The position numbers were made by a program, and so were the translations under genes. 6,464 nt of DNA from JBBDRX01 sp040905245 (GTDB taxonomy: Bacteria; Bacteroidota; Rhodothermia; Balneolales; Balneolaceae). Below the pieces are notes generated by a model. That model saw nothing but the letters and a program-made list of their open reading frames with translations. It had not been told where the DNA came from and searched no databases. The DNA lies in contig JBBDRX010000063.1 in the NCBI GenBank assembly GCA_040905245.1, positions 1 through 6,464 on the forward strand, given 5' to 3'. Positions 6,000 through 6,464 of this stretch are shown here, piece by piece. The stretch's first letter is position 1, and each line of letters begins with the position of its first letter.

Positions 6000-6464
6000 C
6001 TATCCAGTGTCGGAACGTATGTCCAGATTAATCGTCTGTTGGCAGAGGGCCAGTTCTCCGGGCTGGTTGGAGGCGATCAAAACCATCTTGCCCTCTTCGG
6101 TGAACCGGTTGATTGTGGATTGTACCAGAGTGCGTCCCTCCTCGTCCAGGTTGGCTCCGGGTTCGTCCAGGCAGAGGATCTCCGGCCGGTGAATCACGGC
6201 CGCTGCCAGTTTGGCTCGCTGACGCTGGCCGGTAGAGAGATCGCCATAGAGCCGGCCGGCAAAGGATTCTGCCTGGAATCGAATAAGCAGATCCGCGATG
6301 GATGTCGGGGATTCGCCACGATAAAGGTCGTGCAGAAACCGGAGATTCTCTTGCAGAGTCAGTGTTTCATAGAGTTCAACATAGGGGGCCGCAAATCCGA
6401 TATTCCCGAGCATGTTCAAACCCGAACAGATACCTGAACGCAGATGCCATTCAATGGATCCCGT
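6000..6464 (-). CDS. ABC transporter ATP-binding protein, CcmA-like, C-terminal part (5' end outside window)
   Basis: The frame is open from the right edge to a TAG at 6000-6002, giving the last 154 residues; the start and Walker A loop lie beyond the window. Visible parts, numbered from the first residue, are the Q-loop region NIGFAAPYVELYETLTLQENLRF (21-43), the signature YGDLSTGQRQRAK (73-85), Walker B EILCLDEP (95-102), a D-loop GANLD (103-107) and a switch region MVLIASNQPGEL (127-138). The ENLRFL helix and overall shortness resemble the CcmA heme-exporter ATPase group and ABC-2 type ATPases. Such subunits hydrolyse ATP on the cytoplasmic face to drive a membrane partner, which would lie upstream or elsewhere. 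Two usual catalytic positions differ: there is no Gln in the Q-loop and Asn133 replaces the switch His. A TTG at 6419 could start a shorter frame, but the continuous upstream reading and loss of Walker A argue against it. The substrate is unknown, so a cytochrome c role is not claimed. Confidence 0.87.
   Translation of the reverse strand, partial: TGSIEWHLRSGICSGLNMLGNIGFAAPYVELYETLTLQENLRFLHDLYRGESPTSIADLLIRFQAESFAGRLYGDLSTGQRQRAKLAAAVIHRPEILCLDEPGANLDEEGRTLVQSTINRFTEEGKMVLIASNQPGELALCQQTINLDIRSDTG

Noticed and set aside
5979..6437. 152-codon + strand frame opposite the ABC ATPase
   Set aside because: The - strand frame carries the ABC signature, Walker B and D-loop in order, so this is its antisense shadow.
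1..6464. Mobile element, defence system, CRISPR array or novel multi-gene system
   Set aside because: Every sizeable coding region belongs to a familiar housekeeping family. There are no transposase, integrase, long repeats or spacer arrays, and no unexplained gene cluster.

Overview
The window is moderately GC-rich (mid-50s per cent by eye), gene-dense bacterial chromosomal DNA. It holds the end of a Do-family (DegP/HtrA-like) protease, a complete CbpA-type DnaJ protein, a complete ClpB disaggregase, a complete M29 metallo-aminopeptidase and the C-terminal part of an ABC-transporter ATPase. I saw no phage, transposon, CRISPR, rRNA or tRNA sequence. The style of the ABC ATPase (a GFAAPYVELYE Q-loop region and an Asn in place of the switch His), the M29 enzyme and the patchy Shine-Dalgarno usage suggest the Bacteroidota/Rhodothermota/Balneolota part of the tree. 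This is an impression from protein style, not a measured placement.

Layout. On the + strand, 1-366 is the 3' end of the Do-family protease, which closes with a second PDZ domain. It is followed by a perfect 9-bp hairpin (406-430). After about 260 nt comes cbpA (629-1669), then a 360-nt non-coding gap (1670-2029), then clpB (2030-4666). The gap holds a terminator-like hairpin with a T tract, a 9-nt direct repeat and a possible sigma70-like promoter. A convergent gap with one hairpin (4710-4742) separates clpB from the - strand. On the - strand, transcription enters at the right edge with the ABC ATPase (6464 to 6000). It crosses a 121-nt AT-rich gap carrying short repeats and reads the M29 aminopeptidase (5878 to 4763).

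How the genes work together. The three + strand genes form a protein quality-control group. The protease degrades or refolds damaged envelope proteins, CbpA is a J-domain co-chaperone that delivers clients to DnaK, and ClpB pulls polypeptides out of aggregates with DnaK and a J-protein. DnaK and GrpE are not in the window. The terminator-like hairpins between the three suggest separate transcription units rather than one operon. The M29 aminopeptidase probably trims peptides in the cytoplasm and may only be a neighbour.

I did not find an undescribed system here. The noteworthy points are modest: the quality-control cluster, a long Gly-rich linker in CbpA, a Tyr-to-Phe change in the first ClpB pore loop, altered Q- and H-loops in the ABC ATPase, and small repeats in two intergenic regions.
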